A DNA stretch of 64,000 bases, from contig JABABD010000009.1 in NCBI GenBank assembly GCA_014238425.1, forward strand, positions 248,001 to 312,000, in the 5' to 3' direction. Position numbers and translations under genes: made by a program. Each line of letters begins with the position of its first letter. The stretch's first letter is position 1. Source of the stretch: Flavobacteriaceae bacterium (GTDB lineage: Bacteria; Bacteroidota; Bacteroidia; Flavobacteriales; Flavobacteriaceae). This document shows, piece by piece, positions 9,396-16,628 of the stretch. Below the pieces are notes generated by a model, which ran no database searches, was not told the origin of the DNA, and saw only the letters and a list, made by a program, of their open reading frames with translations.

Positions 9396-9424
9396 TATTA
9401 TATTTTCAAACTAACTACCATCCA

Positions 9425-10336
9425 ATGAAATCATTTTTATGCAAATTAACCATCATCTTTTTTATTAGCTCAATAATAGTAAGCTGCTCAGACACAAAAC
9501 AAAATAAGATTAAAAAAAATACTCCAAAACATATCATTCTGTTTGGATCTGACGGCTTTGGCGCCTATGCTTTTAATGAGAAAGCCAAGATTCCGAATAT
9601 AAGACACATGATGGCCAATGGGAGCTATTCACTAAAAGCACGAGCCGTATTACCAAGTTCTAGTGCCGTAAATTGGGCATCCATGATCATGGGTTCTGGT
9701 CCAGAATTACATGGCTATACTGAATGGGGAAGCAAAACGCCAGAAGTGCCTTCAAGAATTATTGGGAAAGACAGTATCTACCCTAGTATTTTTAGTGTCA
9801 TCGATGCGCAATTACCAGATGCCAAAACAGGTGTGAGTTATACATGGGGTGGCATAGGTTATTTATTTGAAAAAAGCGTAGTGGATTTGGATTTTAATGG
9901 CAAATCTGATGAAGAAACGGTTACCAAAGCCCTAGATTTTATCACTGCCGAAAAACCTGTATTAACCTTCATTCATGTAGATGAACCTGATGGTGCAGGA
10001 CATGGTATTGGTCATGACACACCTGAATATTATGCTGCTGTTGAAAAAATAGATTCTCTCGTGGGTATGATGATTAACAGGCTCAAAACAGAAAACATGC
10101 TGGACGATACCGTTATTATTTTCTCCTCGGATCATGGAGGTATAGAAAAAGGCCATGGTGGAAAAACCTTGTTAGAAGTCGAAATACCTTGGATCATCTA
10201 CGGCAAGAACATTCCTGCCAAAGGTGAACTAAGCACTAGTATTGTCACTTATGATACTGCTTCTACCATCGCTGATTTACTAGGACTGGAACAACCAGAT
10301 TTTTGGAGAGGTAAGCCCGTATTGAATATTCACTGA
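9425..10336 (+). CDS. Lipoprotein phosphodiesterase / alkaline phosphatase family
   Basis: The ATG at 9425 is preferred over the upstream in-frame codon at 9368, which lies inside the preceding gene. It gives a lipoprotein signal (FISSIIVSC). The 303-residue protein belongs to the type I phosphodiesterase/nucleotide pyrophosphatase group of the alkaline phosphatase superfamily. Metal-site motifs are visible: FGSDGFGA near the start, a catalytic Ser/Thr region (LPSSSAVNWASMIMG), FIHVDEPDGAGHGIGH, and VIIFSSDHGGIEKGHGG with the conserved DHGG. It probably cleaves a phosphodiester or phosphonate in the periplasm or at the cell surface; the substrate is unknown. A decayed copy of its 3' end lies at 12750. 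Confidence 0.9.
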   Translation: MKSFLCKLTIIFFISSIIVSCSDTKQNKIKKNTPKHIILFGSDGFGAYAFNEKAKIPNIRHMMANGSYSLKARAVLPSSSAVNWASMIMGSGPELHGYTEWGSKTPEVPSRIIGKDSIYPSIFSVIDAQLPDAKTGVSYTWGGIGYLFEKSVVDLDFNGKSDEETVTKALDFITAEKPVLTFIHVDEPDGAGHGIGHDTPEYYAAVEKIDSLVGMMINRLKTENMLDDTVIIFSSDHGGIEKGHGGKTLLEVEIPWIIYGKNIPAKGELSTSIVTYDTASTIADLLGLEQPDFWRGKPVLNIH

Positions 10337-10427
10337 TCAAAAAAAATGGATTTCACTTTTATTTCATCATCTACAGCATAATAAGGAAACTTGTTACTAA
10401 ATTTGACATAAATGGCACCTACAAGAA

Positions 10428-11507
10428 ATGGAAAACTTTGAACAAATAATCCTATTATTAATATCTGGTCAAGGAATATTGTTGAGTTTTGCGTTGATTA
10501 CAACTATTTTCAAGAAAAATTATTCCAGCTTTTTCCTAGGCCTCATTACTGCTGTAATTACATTGGAAATTTTAAACACTTGGGCTATAAGAACGGGATA
10601 TCACAGTTTAGAAAACCCGTTTCCTTTTTGGTCATTTGGATCCTATTTGATTATTCCTCCTGCTTTATGGTTGTTCATGAAGGTCAATACCCAACCAACA
10701 TTCCAATTAAAACCGAAAAGCTTTATTCTTTTTGTCCCAGCAATTGTTGAAATTGTAGTTGAATTATTTTCATTCTATTCCAATAAAATACTAGGAACAA
10801 ATTATCATTTAATTGATAATGCGTTTTGGTACATATTAACTGAGATTACGCCAATTATTGCCGTGGTAATAGTGCTAATCGTATTTATAAAAGAGTTAGC
10901 CTCTTTAACCATTAAATTAAAAAAATTAGCTGTAAAAAATATCATTCTTCAATTTTTAAAACTTTATGTCTTTTTCATAGTATTTTCTTTTTTAACTCTG
11001 TTTTGGGTATTACAAGCCATATTTCATTTTCAAGTTTTCATGGTAATTGAAATTATCTTACTGGTGTTCATATTTGTACTGGGCTATATTGGTTATTTTC
11101 GACCAACTTTTTTTGATATTCCTAAAATCCTGAAACCTGAAATCATAAAAGAGAATTATCCTCAGTATGATGATGAAAAAGAGTTGAAAGAACTAAAATC
11201 ACTTTTCGAGGATGAAAAAATCTACACAAAACAAAAATTGTCACTTAAGGATGTAGCAATACAATTGAATCTCCCTGAACGCTACATTTCTGGACTTATC
11301 AATTCTTACCATAACACTAGTTTTAGCACATATGTAAATTCCTATAGAGTTGAAGATATTATAAAACGAATTAAAGACCCAAAAGAGAAACATAAAACCT
11401 TGCTAGGCATTGCTATGGAATCGGGTTTTAATTCTAAATCATCATTCAATCAGATCTTTAAAACCACTACAGGTAAAAACCCTTCAGATTTCCTCAAAAA
11501 ACAATAG
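10428..11507 (+). CDS. Membrane-bound AraC-type transcriptional regulator
   Basis: The 359-residue protein has about seven N-terminal membrane segments (residues 5-225) joined to a C-terminal AraC/XylS DNA-binding domain in the last 95 residues. The domain includes LSLKDVAIQLNLPERYISGLI for the first helix-turn-helix and LLGIAMESGFNSKSSFNQIF with TGKNPSDFLKK for the second. The layout is common in Bacteroidota, where the membrane part is thought to sense an unknown signal. The DUF4932 zincin gene lies 94 bases downstream on the same strand and may be a target; that is an inference from position alone. Confidence 0.9.
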   Translation: MENFEQIILLLISGQGILLSFALITTIFKKNYSSFFLGLITAVITLEILNTWAIRTGYHSLENPFPFWSFGSYLIIPPALWLFMKVNTQPTFQLKPKSFILFVPAIVEIVVELFSFYSNKILGTNYHLIDNAFWYILTEITPIIAVVIVLIVFIKELASLTIKLKKLAVKNIILQFLKLYVFFIVFSFLTLFWVLQAIFHFQVFMVIEIILLVFIFVLGYIGYFRPTFFDIPKILKPEIIKENYPQYDDEKELKELKSLFEDEKIYTKQKLSLKDVAIQLNLPERYISGLINSYHNTSFSTYVNSYRVEDIIKRIKDPKEKHKTLLGIAMESGFNSKSSFNQIFKTTTGKNPSDFLKKQ

Positions 11508-11601
11508 CGCCAGAAACATGATTCTGGACGTCCAGAATCTGTTTTAAAAGCGAATTGCATCGACAATTATCCTTGTTTTGTGTTTATATAAAACAACTAT
11601 T

Positions 11602-12744
11602 ATGAAAAAAATACTACTAATTGCTATTAGCTTTTTAATCTGTCAACATGGATTTACTCAAGTGAAACATATTCCGAGTGATTCAACCAAACTTGAAATT
11701 AAGGTCAATATCAACATTGAATTATTGGGATTGGGTTATTTCATTGGTTTTGAAGGGGTAGGCATTGAAGAAAAAACAGTGAAAATTGATGATAAATTAG
11801 TACCAAAAAAAGAGTGGCACAACTACGGATACAAAATATACCAACAGTATAGCCGTTTTGCCACTAGCGCTAATTTGGCAAAATGCTTTTCTGTAGCAGA
11901 TCATTTGTGGCTGGATTATCTGACTGCTTTTCTTTTACAAGTAGAGAATGTTCCAAATGCTCAACTCACAGATGCCGTTAATGAAAATTATTATATTAAT
12001 TTCTCAAAAGGAAAAGACATCCATGAAGCAAGGAAGAATGCAAAAATATTCTTGGACGGATTAAACGCATTTGCAGTAGAAATTGATTTCGATGATTATT
12101 TATCCAACTCAAAAGAGTATTATAACAAAGTCATTGAAGAAGTAGAAATTGGCATACCCAATAAAGACTTTATAAAGGTCATGGAATTGTTTTACGATAA
12201 AGAATTTGACAATTATTTATTAGTACCAAGTTTAACTATTCCAAAAGGAATGGGTTTTGGAATCTTGAATACTAATAATAACGAAACAAAAATATTCAAT
12301 GTCTTTGGAGCTTTGGACTTTCAAGAATTTGACCGCAAAGACAATTTAAAAATGGGATTTTTAAACCCAACAAAATTGAGAGAATTAAGCGTGCACGAAT
12401 TTGGTCATTCGTTTGTAAATCCAGTGGTATTTGAATTACCAGATAATATCTTTTCAGAAACAGAAAAATTATTCAAACCATTGAAAACTGCAATGGAAAA
12501 TCAAGGTTACAATACATGGAAGGTTTGCGTATACGAGCATTTTGTGCGAGCAGGCGAAATTATAATCGCTCAAAAACTTGGGAAAAATAACGAAGCGAAA
12601 AAATTACTTTTGGAGTATCAGGAGAAAAGACAATTCAAATACCTACCACAAATACTTTCGGAATTAAGAAAATATGATAAGCGCGAATACAAATCTTACT
12701 TCGAAACGGTTCAAAAAGTCATGGAACAATTAAAAAAACTGTGA
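11602..12744 (+). CDS. DUF4932 family secreted zincin-like protein
   Basis: The ATG at 11602 is chosen because it opens a clean signal peptide (MKKILLIAISFLICQHGFTQ); the in-frame codon at 11578 would add eight residues before it. The 380-residue protein fits DUF4932, a Bacteroidota family. It has a zinc-protease motif HEFGH at residues 265-269 within LSVHEFGHSFVNP, and a downstream acidic region (YEHFVRAGEIIIAQ) that could supply the third metal ligand. It is therefore probably an exported metallopeptidase, though no activity is established for the family. A remnant of another gene begins six bases after its stop codon. Confidence 0.82.
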   Translation: MKKILLIAISFLICQHGFTQVKHIPSDSTKLEIKVNINIELLGLGYFIGFEGVGIEEKTVKIDDKLVPKKEWHNYGYKIYQQYSRFATSANLAKCFSVADHLWLDYLTAFLLQVENVPNAQLTDAVNENYYINFSKGKDIHEARKNAKIFLDGLNAFAVEIDFDDYLSNSKEYYNKVIEEVEIGIPNKDFIKVMELFYDKEFDNYLLVPSLTIPKGMGFGILNTNNNETKIFNVFGALDFQEFDRKDNLKMGFLNPTKLRELSVHEFGHSFVNPVVFELPDNIFSETEKLFKPLKTAMENQGYNTWKVCVYEHFVRAGEIIIAQKLGKNNEAKKLLLEYQEKRQFKYLPQILSELRKYDKREYKSYFETVQKVMEQLKKL

Positions 12745-12749
12745 GAAAC

Positions 12750-12842
12750 CTCATTACTTACCATACAGCTGTTACGATAGCTGAATTACTCGGGCTAGAA
12801 CAACCTAATTTTTAGAGAGGTAAGCCCGTTAGTCTGGACTAA
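12750..12842 (+). pseudogene. 3' remnant of a second phosphodiesterase gene
   Basis: The frame from 12750 reads LITYHTAVTIAELLGLEQPNF, then TAG in place of a Trp codon, then RGKPVSLD and a stop. This matches the C-terminus of the intact phosphodiesterase at 10244-10336 (IVTYDTASTIADLLGLEQPDFW, RGKPV). Many differences fall on third codon positions, so the copy was once under selection as protein. Only the last 30 or so codons survive. Confidence 0.85.
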
Positions 12843-12913
12843 TAATAATCTTTATTCCAAACTCGCTTCTCACATAGGAGTGGTTTTTATGACGAATCAA
12901 AAATGAGGCAGTT

Positions 12914-12938
12914 GTAACTAGTTTTAAAAAAAGGCGTC
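12914..12938 (+). promoter_or_regulatory. Candidate ECF-type promoter before the CPBP protease
   Basis: TTGTAAC (GTAAC at 12914-12918) is followed after 16 bases by CGTC at 12935-12938, 24 bases before the ATG. It belongs to the set of similar promoters seen before the ECF sigma gene and others in this window. Confidence 0.55.
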
Positions 12939-12962
12939 CAATGAGAAACTAAACAACCCTAT

Positions 12963-13694
12963 ATGATTATAGACGCAACAAGTTCCAAAGAAAGTTCCAA
13001 TTCTAAAACTTTCAAAGTCAATAATCATAAAGGTCTTTTAATAGATCTTATTCTTTACATCTCTGTCATGTTTCTGATACGAGAAGTATATTTTCCAAGT
13101 GTGGGGTTTATAGCAAATGGTCTCTTTTGGTCAGTTACCACACTGGTCATTGCCATGTGGAGAATGCGAGTAAGAGGTGTTAGCTGGAAAGATTTAGGCT
13201 TACGAAAACCTAAAAGCGTTAAGAAAACACTGTTGGTTACTGGATTCATATTAATAGCGACGATTGTTTCCATAGTACTATTCAATATCATTAAAGATCA
13301 AATACTCTTTTTAGCAATCCCTGAAGACACTTCGCCCGAAAAAGCGGTTTCAAAATTCGGAGACCTCAAAGGCAATTGGCCTTTGTTTTTCACAATTATT
13401 GGCGCAGTCTTGATAGAGTCGGCTTTAGAAGAATTACTAGATCGAGGCTTTTTAATGAACTGGTTGGAGCAACTGTTTTCCAAAACCTCTATTGCCACCA
13501 TACTCGCTGTTGTTTTGCAGGCCGCTATTTTTGGTTTTAGGCATTCCAATGATTTCTCTGAAAGATCCATAACCGTTGGTCTTATAGGTTTAGTCATGGG
13601 CATCGCCTATGTAAAATTTGGTCGAAATCTTTGGCCATTGATTATCGCACATTGTGTTCTCAATACATTGTCGATGGTAGATAGAGTCATTTAA
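12963..13694 (+). CDS. CPBP family intramembrane glutamic protease
   Basis: This 243-residue protein with six or so membrane segments belongs to the CPBP (CAAX protease and bacteriocin-processing) family, the Rce1-like intramembrane proteases. Motif 1 EExxxR is at residues 156-161 (EELLDR) and motif 2 FxxxH at 190-194 (FGFRH). A third His/Asn motif appears near the C-terminus (AHCVLNTL). All catalytic positions are therefore present. The bacterial substrates of this family are mostly unknown; roles in immunity to peptides, in stress and in signalling have been proposed. A candidate ECF-type promoter lies directly upstream, which would fit an envelope-stress role. Confidence 0.9.
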   Translation: MIIDATSSKESSNSKTFKVNNHKGLLIDLILYISVMFLIREVYFPSVGFIANGLFWSVTTLVIAMWRMRVRGVSWKDLGLRKPKSVKKTLLVTGFILIATIVSIVLFNIIKDQILFLAIPEDTSPEKAVSKFGDLKGNWPLFFTIIGAVLIESALEELLDRGFLMNWLEQLFSKTSIATILAVVLQAAIFGFRHSNDFSERSITVGLIGLVMGIAYVKFGRNLWPLIIAHCVLNTLSMVDRVI

Positions 13695-13824
13695 AGTTAC
13701 AAGTCGTTACACAAGAATCTTATTATTACATTTTAATGAAAACTTAAATATCAAACAGTTTTTATGTGTCCATAAAAGCACTAAGAGAGCCTACTCTTCA
13801 TAAAAATATCTTAAAATATTTTTA

Positions 13825-13843
13825 TAGTTAGGATTCCTTACTA
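13825..13843. promoter_or_regulatory. MarR operator site A overlapping a -7 box
   Basis: TAGTTAGGATTCCTTACTA is a near-perfect palindrome with nine-base arms around one central base. The Bacteroidota-type -7 box TATATTTG at 13842-13849 overlaps its right edge, so a bound repressor would block the promoter of the thioredoxin-like gene. Confidence 0.75.
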
Positions 13844-13884
13844 TATTTGTATCGCAATAATGCATAACATAAATTTTATACATC

Positions 13885-14118
13885 ATGAGTAAATCAATTT
13901 TTTATCATGCGGGATGCCCAGTCTGCGTCAGCGCAGAACACGATATCATTGACCTTGTTGGGTCTGATAATGTCGATATTGTTAATATCGGCGAAGACCG
14001 TAATCGAATTGCAGATGCTGAAGCAGCTGGCGTTCAATCTGTCCCGGCCTTAGTAACACCTAATGGCAATACTTTACATCTAAACTTTGGAGCGTCCATA
14101 GAAGACGTGAAGGGGTAA
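13885..14118 (+). CDS. Small thioredoxin/glutaredoxin-like protein
   Basis: The 77-residue protein has a beta strand followed at once by a CxxC motif (HAGCPVC, Cys11 and Cys14) and a cis-proline segment (SVPALV, Pro54). This is the layout of a minimal glutaredoxin-like thioredoxin fold. There is no signal peptide, so it should act in the cytoplasm on disulfides or bound metal. It is the first unit of a cluster of cysteine-containing genes that ends with a MarR regulator, and has its own promoter with operator site A. The partner and physiological role are unknown. Confidence 0.85.
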   Translation: MSKSIFYHAGCPVCVSAEHDIIDLVGSDNVDIVNIGEDRNRIADAEAAGVQSVPALVTPNGNTLHLNFGASIEDVKG

Positions 14119-14132
14119 TTTTTTAATCTATA

Positions 14133-14151
14133 TAGTTAGGATTCCTAATTT
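14133..14151. promoter_or_regulatory. MarR operator site B
   Basis: TAGTTAGGATTCCTAATTT has the same left arm and centre as site A; the right arm is degenerate at its outer end. A further half-site, ATCCTAAC, occurs at 14158-14165, just before the next gene. The TAATTTAT at 14146-14153 may be a weak -7 box. Confidence 0.7.
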
Positions 14152-14183
14152 ATTTAAATCCTAACAATCAAAATCAAAAACCA

Positions 14184-14903
14184 ATGAAAACAATAGTCAT
14201 ATTATCCATAACACTATTCCTAACAGGAATAACAACTTCCTGTGCTCAGGAACAATCTTATAACAATGATGATTTTAGCATTCAAACAGTACGTGTGACG
14301 CATCATGCCGACATGAGTGTGACAGTTTGGGAAATGCAAGTTAAAGGCCAAGCAGGCAATACCACACCAACACCTGTTGGACAACTCGATGGAGCTCCAG
14401 TTTTGGGCTACGTCTTCCCTACCAGTTTAAAATCCACGGATGTAGGATTCGGAAAAACCGAAGGCATTGTGGCTTTGGCACTGACTTCTCATCCTGATTT
14501 TGATGATACCCCATTATGGGACGAGAACAGCGATGCCATTTACGATAACGACGGTATTATATGGCATCCTCATTGGGTAATCCTCCATGAGGACAAGCGC
14601 GTAGTTGGCGGACTCTCGGTCAAACAATTCAAGAAGGCTGATGAAACAATCATTCTACCACCTACCAATCCGGGCATGCCTATGTATATGGATTCTCCAG
14701 GCTACCCCGTAACCACAGCTAGTCAGACCATACGTGTGGTGGTACCCGATTACCGCATCAATAACCAAAAAAACTTTAGTTATGATGGTGTAACAGCTTT
14801 TATGAAAGTGAATACAAGCAAGGACAATTTGCCTATGTTAGGCGTGTATGAAGTTTTAAGCGTAGCCAGCGGCGATCTATCATTACCCTATAAAGTCAAT
14901 TAG
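14184..14903 (+). CDS. Predicted exported lipoprotein of unknown function
   Basis: I do not recognise the family. The 239-residue protein has a lipoprotein-type signal (FLTGITTSC) followed by a histidine-rich mature part: VTHHADMSVTVWEMQV near residue 40 and IIWHPHWVILHEDKRVVGG near residue 130. The body lacks obvious membrane segments. The clustered His and Asp residues could bind metal, but this is only a possibility. It lies in the MarR-controlled cluster after operator site B, and the DUF2024 gene starts one base after its stop codon, so the two are surely co-transcribed. Confidence 0.8.
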   Translation: MKTIVILSITLFLTGITTSCAQEQSYNNDDFSIQTVRVTHHADMSVTVWEMQVKGQAGNTTPTPVGQLDGAPVLGYVFPTSLKSTDVGFGKTEGIVALALTSHPDFDDTPLWDENSDAIYDNDGIIWHPHWVILHEDKRVVGGLSVKQFKKADETIILPPTNPGMPMYMDSPGYPVTTASQTIRVVVPDYRINNQKNFSYDGVTAFMKVNTSKDNLPMLGVYEVLSVASGDLSLPYKVN

Positions 14904-14904
14904 T

Positions 14905-15168
14905 ATGAAAGTATCCGTATGGGACACCTATGTCCAACGACCAGATGGCAAGACCATGCATTTCGATATTATTGTGTCAAGTGAGTGTACAAATGCTAAC
15001 ATTGTTTATGAGTATGGCATGAGCTATCTTAAAAGCAAGGGCCTTAACTCAACAAGCTTGAGTACTAAAGAATGTAGGTTCTGTCATATGGAACAAGCCA
15101 GTCCAGAGATTATTAAAGGCATCAAGGCCCAAGGATTTTTCATCTTAGAGATGGAACATTGCGATTAA
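14905..15168 (+). CDS. DUF2024 family protein
   Basis: This is an 87-residue cytoplasmic protein of the DUF2024 family, recognised from MKVSVWDTYV at the start, the KTMHFDIIV segment and ECRFCHME near the middle. Cys and His residues (CRFCH, and HC near the end) could bind a metal ion or form a disulfide. No function is established for the family. It follows the exported lipoprotein gene with a one-base gap, and the MarR gene follows with its own promoter. A hairpin at 15191-15215 separates the two and may terminate this unit. Confidence 0.88.
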   Translation: MKVSVWDTYVQRPDGKTMHFDIIVSSECTNANIVYEYGMSYLKSKGLNSTSLSTKECRFCHMEQASPEIIKGIKAQGFFILEMEHCD

Positions 15169-15170
15169 TT

Positions 15171-15189
15171 TAATTAGGATAACTAACTT
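15171..15189. promoter_or_regulatory. MarR operator site C overlapping the regulator's promoter
   Basis: TAATTAGGATAACTAACTT keeps the left arm of sites A and B and a weaker right arm. The -7 box TAACTTTG at 15184-15191 overlaps the right half. This placement implies autorepression of the MarR gene. Confidence 0.65.
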
Positions 15190-15190
15190 T

Positions 15191-15215
15191 GCCTGCCGGA
15201 CAACCTCTGGCAGGC
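15191..15215. other. Hairpin in the DUF2024-MarR gap
   Basis: The seven-base arms GCCTGCC and GGCAGGC enclose an eleven-base loop, followed by TTTATTATG. It could terminate the upstream unit or lie in the MarR leader. GCCTGCC-type inverted repeats also occur as dispersed elements in related genomes, so it may be only a repeat. Confidence 0.5.
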
Positions 15216-15221
15216 TTTATT

Positions 15222-15842
15222 ATGACAGATAGCATATTCAATCCGGATTCACAGAACGACGACATCACCAGTAAGGTGGTGGCGGGTCTAGAACGTATAT
15301 CTGAAGTCTTCAAAGTATTGCTATGGGATAAAGCCAAACGTGTTGGTTTAAGCCCTATACAAATACAGATTCTTATTTTTGTGGCTTTTCATAAAGAAGA
15401 TCTATGCAATGTGAGTCATTTAGCCAAAGAATTCAATGTGACAAAACCTACGATTAGTGACGCTATTAAGGTTTTGGACAGCAAAGGTCTAATCAAAAAA
15501 GAAACCTCTCCTACCGATAGTCGTAGTTATAGCATTACGCTATCTGCTAATGGTAAAGCTATGGTTTCGGAAATCCATGATTTTGCCGACCCATTAAAAT
15601 CACAAATCGACGGTTTCTTGGAAAATGACCTGGAAGACATCTCCAAAACGTTAAACACTCTCATTTACAAATTAAATCGTACTGGAATACTTACAGTACA
15701 ACGCACCTGTTATGGCTGCAAATTCTATCAAAAACAGGACAGCAGTGACTACTGCAATCTATTAAACACCTCTTTATTGTCTAAGGACATCCGTTTGGAC
15801 TGCCCAGAATTTGAAGCAAAACCGACAGGTAACGATTCCTAA
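15222..15842 (+). CDS. MarR-family regulator with four-cysteine C-terminal tail
   Basis: The ATG at 15222 is preferred: the in-frame codon at 15189 lies inside the -7 box and hairpin. The 206-residue protein has a winged-helix DNA-binding domain at about residues 55-115 (SHLAKEFNVTKPTISDAIKVL, then a wing with TDSRSYSITLS). A C-terminal extension carries four cysteines (163, 166, 178, 194) in the pattern CYGC, YCN, DCPEF. This tail occurs in a MarR subgroup and looks like a metal or Fe-S site. It likely represses its cluster through the three operators A, B and C. The signal is unknown; a redox or metal cue fits the cysteines. Confidence 0.88.
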   Translation: MTDSIFNPDSQNDDITSKVVAGLERISEVFKVLLWDKAKRVGLSPIQIQILIFVAFHKEDLCNVSHLAKEFNVTKPTISDAIKVLDSKGLIKKETSPTDSRSYSITLSANGKAMVSEIHDFADPLKSQIDGFLENDLEDISKTLNTLIYKLNRTGILTVQRTCYGCKFYQKQDSSDYCNLLNTSLLSKDIRLDCPEFEAKPTGNDS

Positions 15843-15870
15843 ACTCCGTTTCACAACTTAAAAGTAAAAA

Positions 15871-15918
15871 AGAGGGAAAAGCCCCAGCATAAAGGGGGGA
15901 AAACCTCTGTTTTTTTTT
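15871..15918 (+). terminator. Rho-independent terminator after the MarR gene
   Basis: The outer arms AGAGG and CCTCT, with an inner pair CCCC and GGGG, form an interrupted stem followed by a run of about ten T. Confidence 0.75.
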
Positions 15919-15960
15919 GGGAAAAATCCCGTTATTCGTTTAAACGTATCCTTTATACAA

Positions 15961-16584
15961 ATGAGTGATTACGATTCAAATAAGATTCTATACAAATATC
16001 GTGGCTTTAGCAACCTGGAATTCGCGCTAGACATTTTCTTGAATGAACGCCTATTTTCTGCTGATTTCAGGAACTTGAACGATCCTATGGAAGGGCGCTT
16101 TCGGTATAGCAAACAAATTGCGGATAAGAATAGGATTCGGGAGGTTCTGATTGAAAAATCAGACCTTGGTATCCTCTCTTTGAGCGAAAATGCCGACAAT
16201 CATTTGCTGTGGTCATATTATGCAGAAGGCCATAGTGGCTTTGCCGTTGGTGTGCAGATAGCACCGGATCAAGATATCACCCTGAAAAAGATAAATTATG
16301 TTGATGATTTTAAGGTCGATAACATTTCTGCCGAAGAGATTCTGACCATGAAACATGATACCTGGCAGCATGAAAACGAATTCAGGGTACTGAAACCCAA
16401 GTACGCAAATGGTTTTCCCTTTGTCAATGTAAAAGTCAAGGAAGTGATATTCGGGAAAAATGCGAAAAAGAATAATCAAGGCAAAATGAATATGCTAACG
16501 GACTTGGTAAAAAGGATTAGTCCGGATGTGGGGATTAAGACCATTGAAACCAATACCATTTCAGAATGGGTCAGGAATAACTAA
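15961..16584 (+). CDS. DUF2971 family protein
   Basis: The 207-residue cytoplasmic protein matches DUF2971: LYKYRGFSNLEFALDIFLNERLFSADFRNLNDPMEGRF at the start (described by its KYRG and NDPMEG motifs), then LSLSENADNHLLWSYYAEGHSGFAVG and WQHENEFRV. The conserved NDP, W..Y and E-x-R residues are those usual in the family. DUF2971 proteins are scattered among accessory islands and no activity has been demonstrated that I can cite. It lies between the MarR cluster terminator and the patatin-like lipoprotein gene, with no close operon link. Confidence 0.88.
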   Translation: MSDYDSNKILYKYRGFSNLEFALDIFLNERLFSADFRNLNDPMEGRFRYSKQIADKNRIREVLIEKSDLGILSLSENADNHLLWSYYAEGHSGFAVGVQIAPDQDITLKKINYVDDFKVDNISAEEILTMKHDTWQHENEFRVLKPKYANGFPFVNVKVKEVIFGKNAKKNNQGKMNMLTDLVKRISPDVGIKTIETNTISEWVRNN

Positions 16585-16628
16585 AACCAATCCATTGCCT
16601 AGCAATGGTCTAACATAATCAACGCGCA

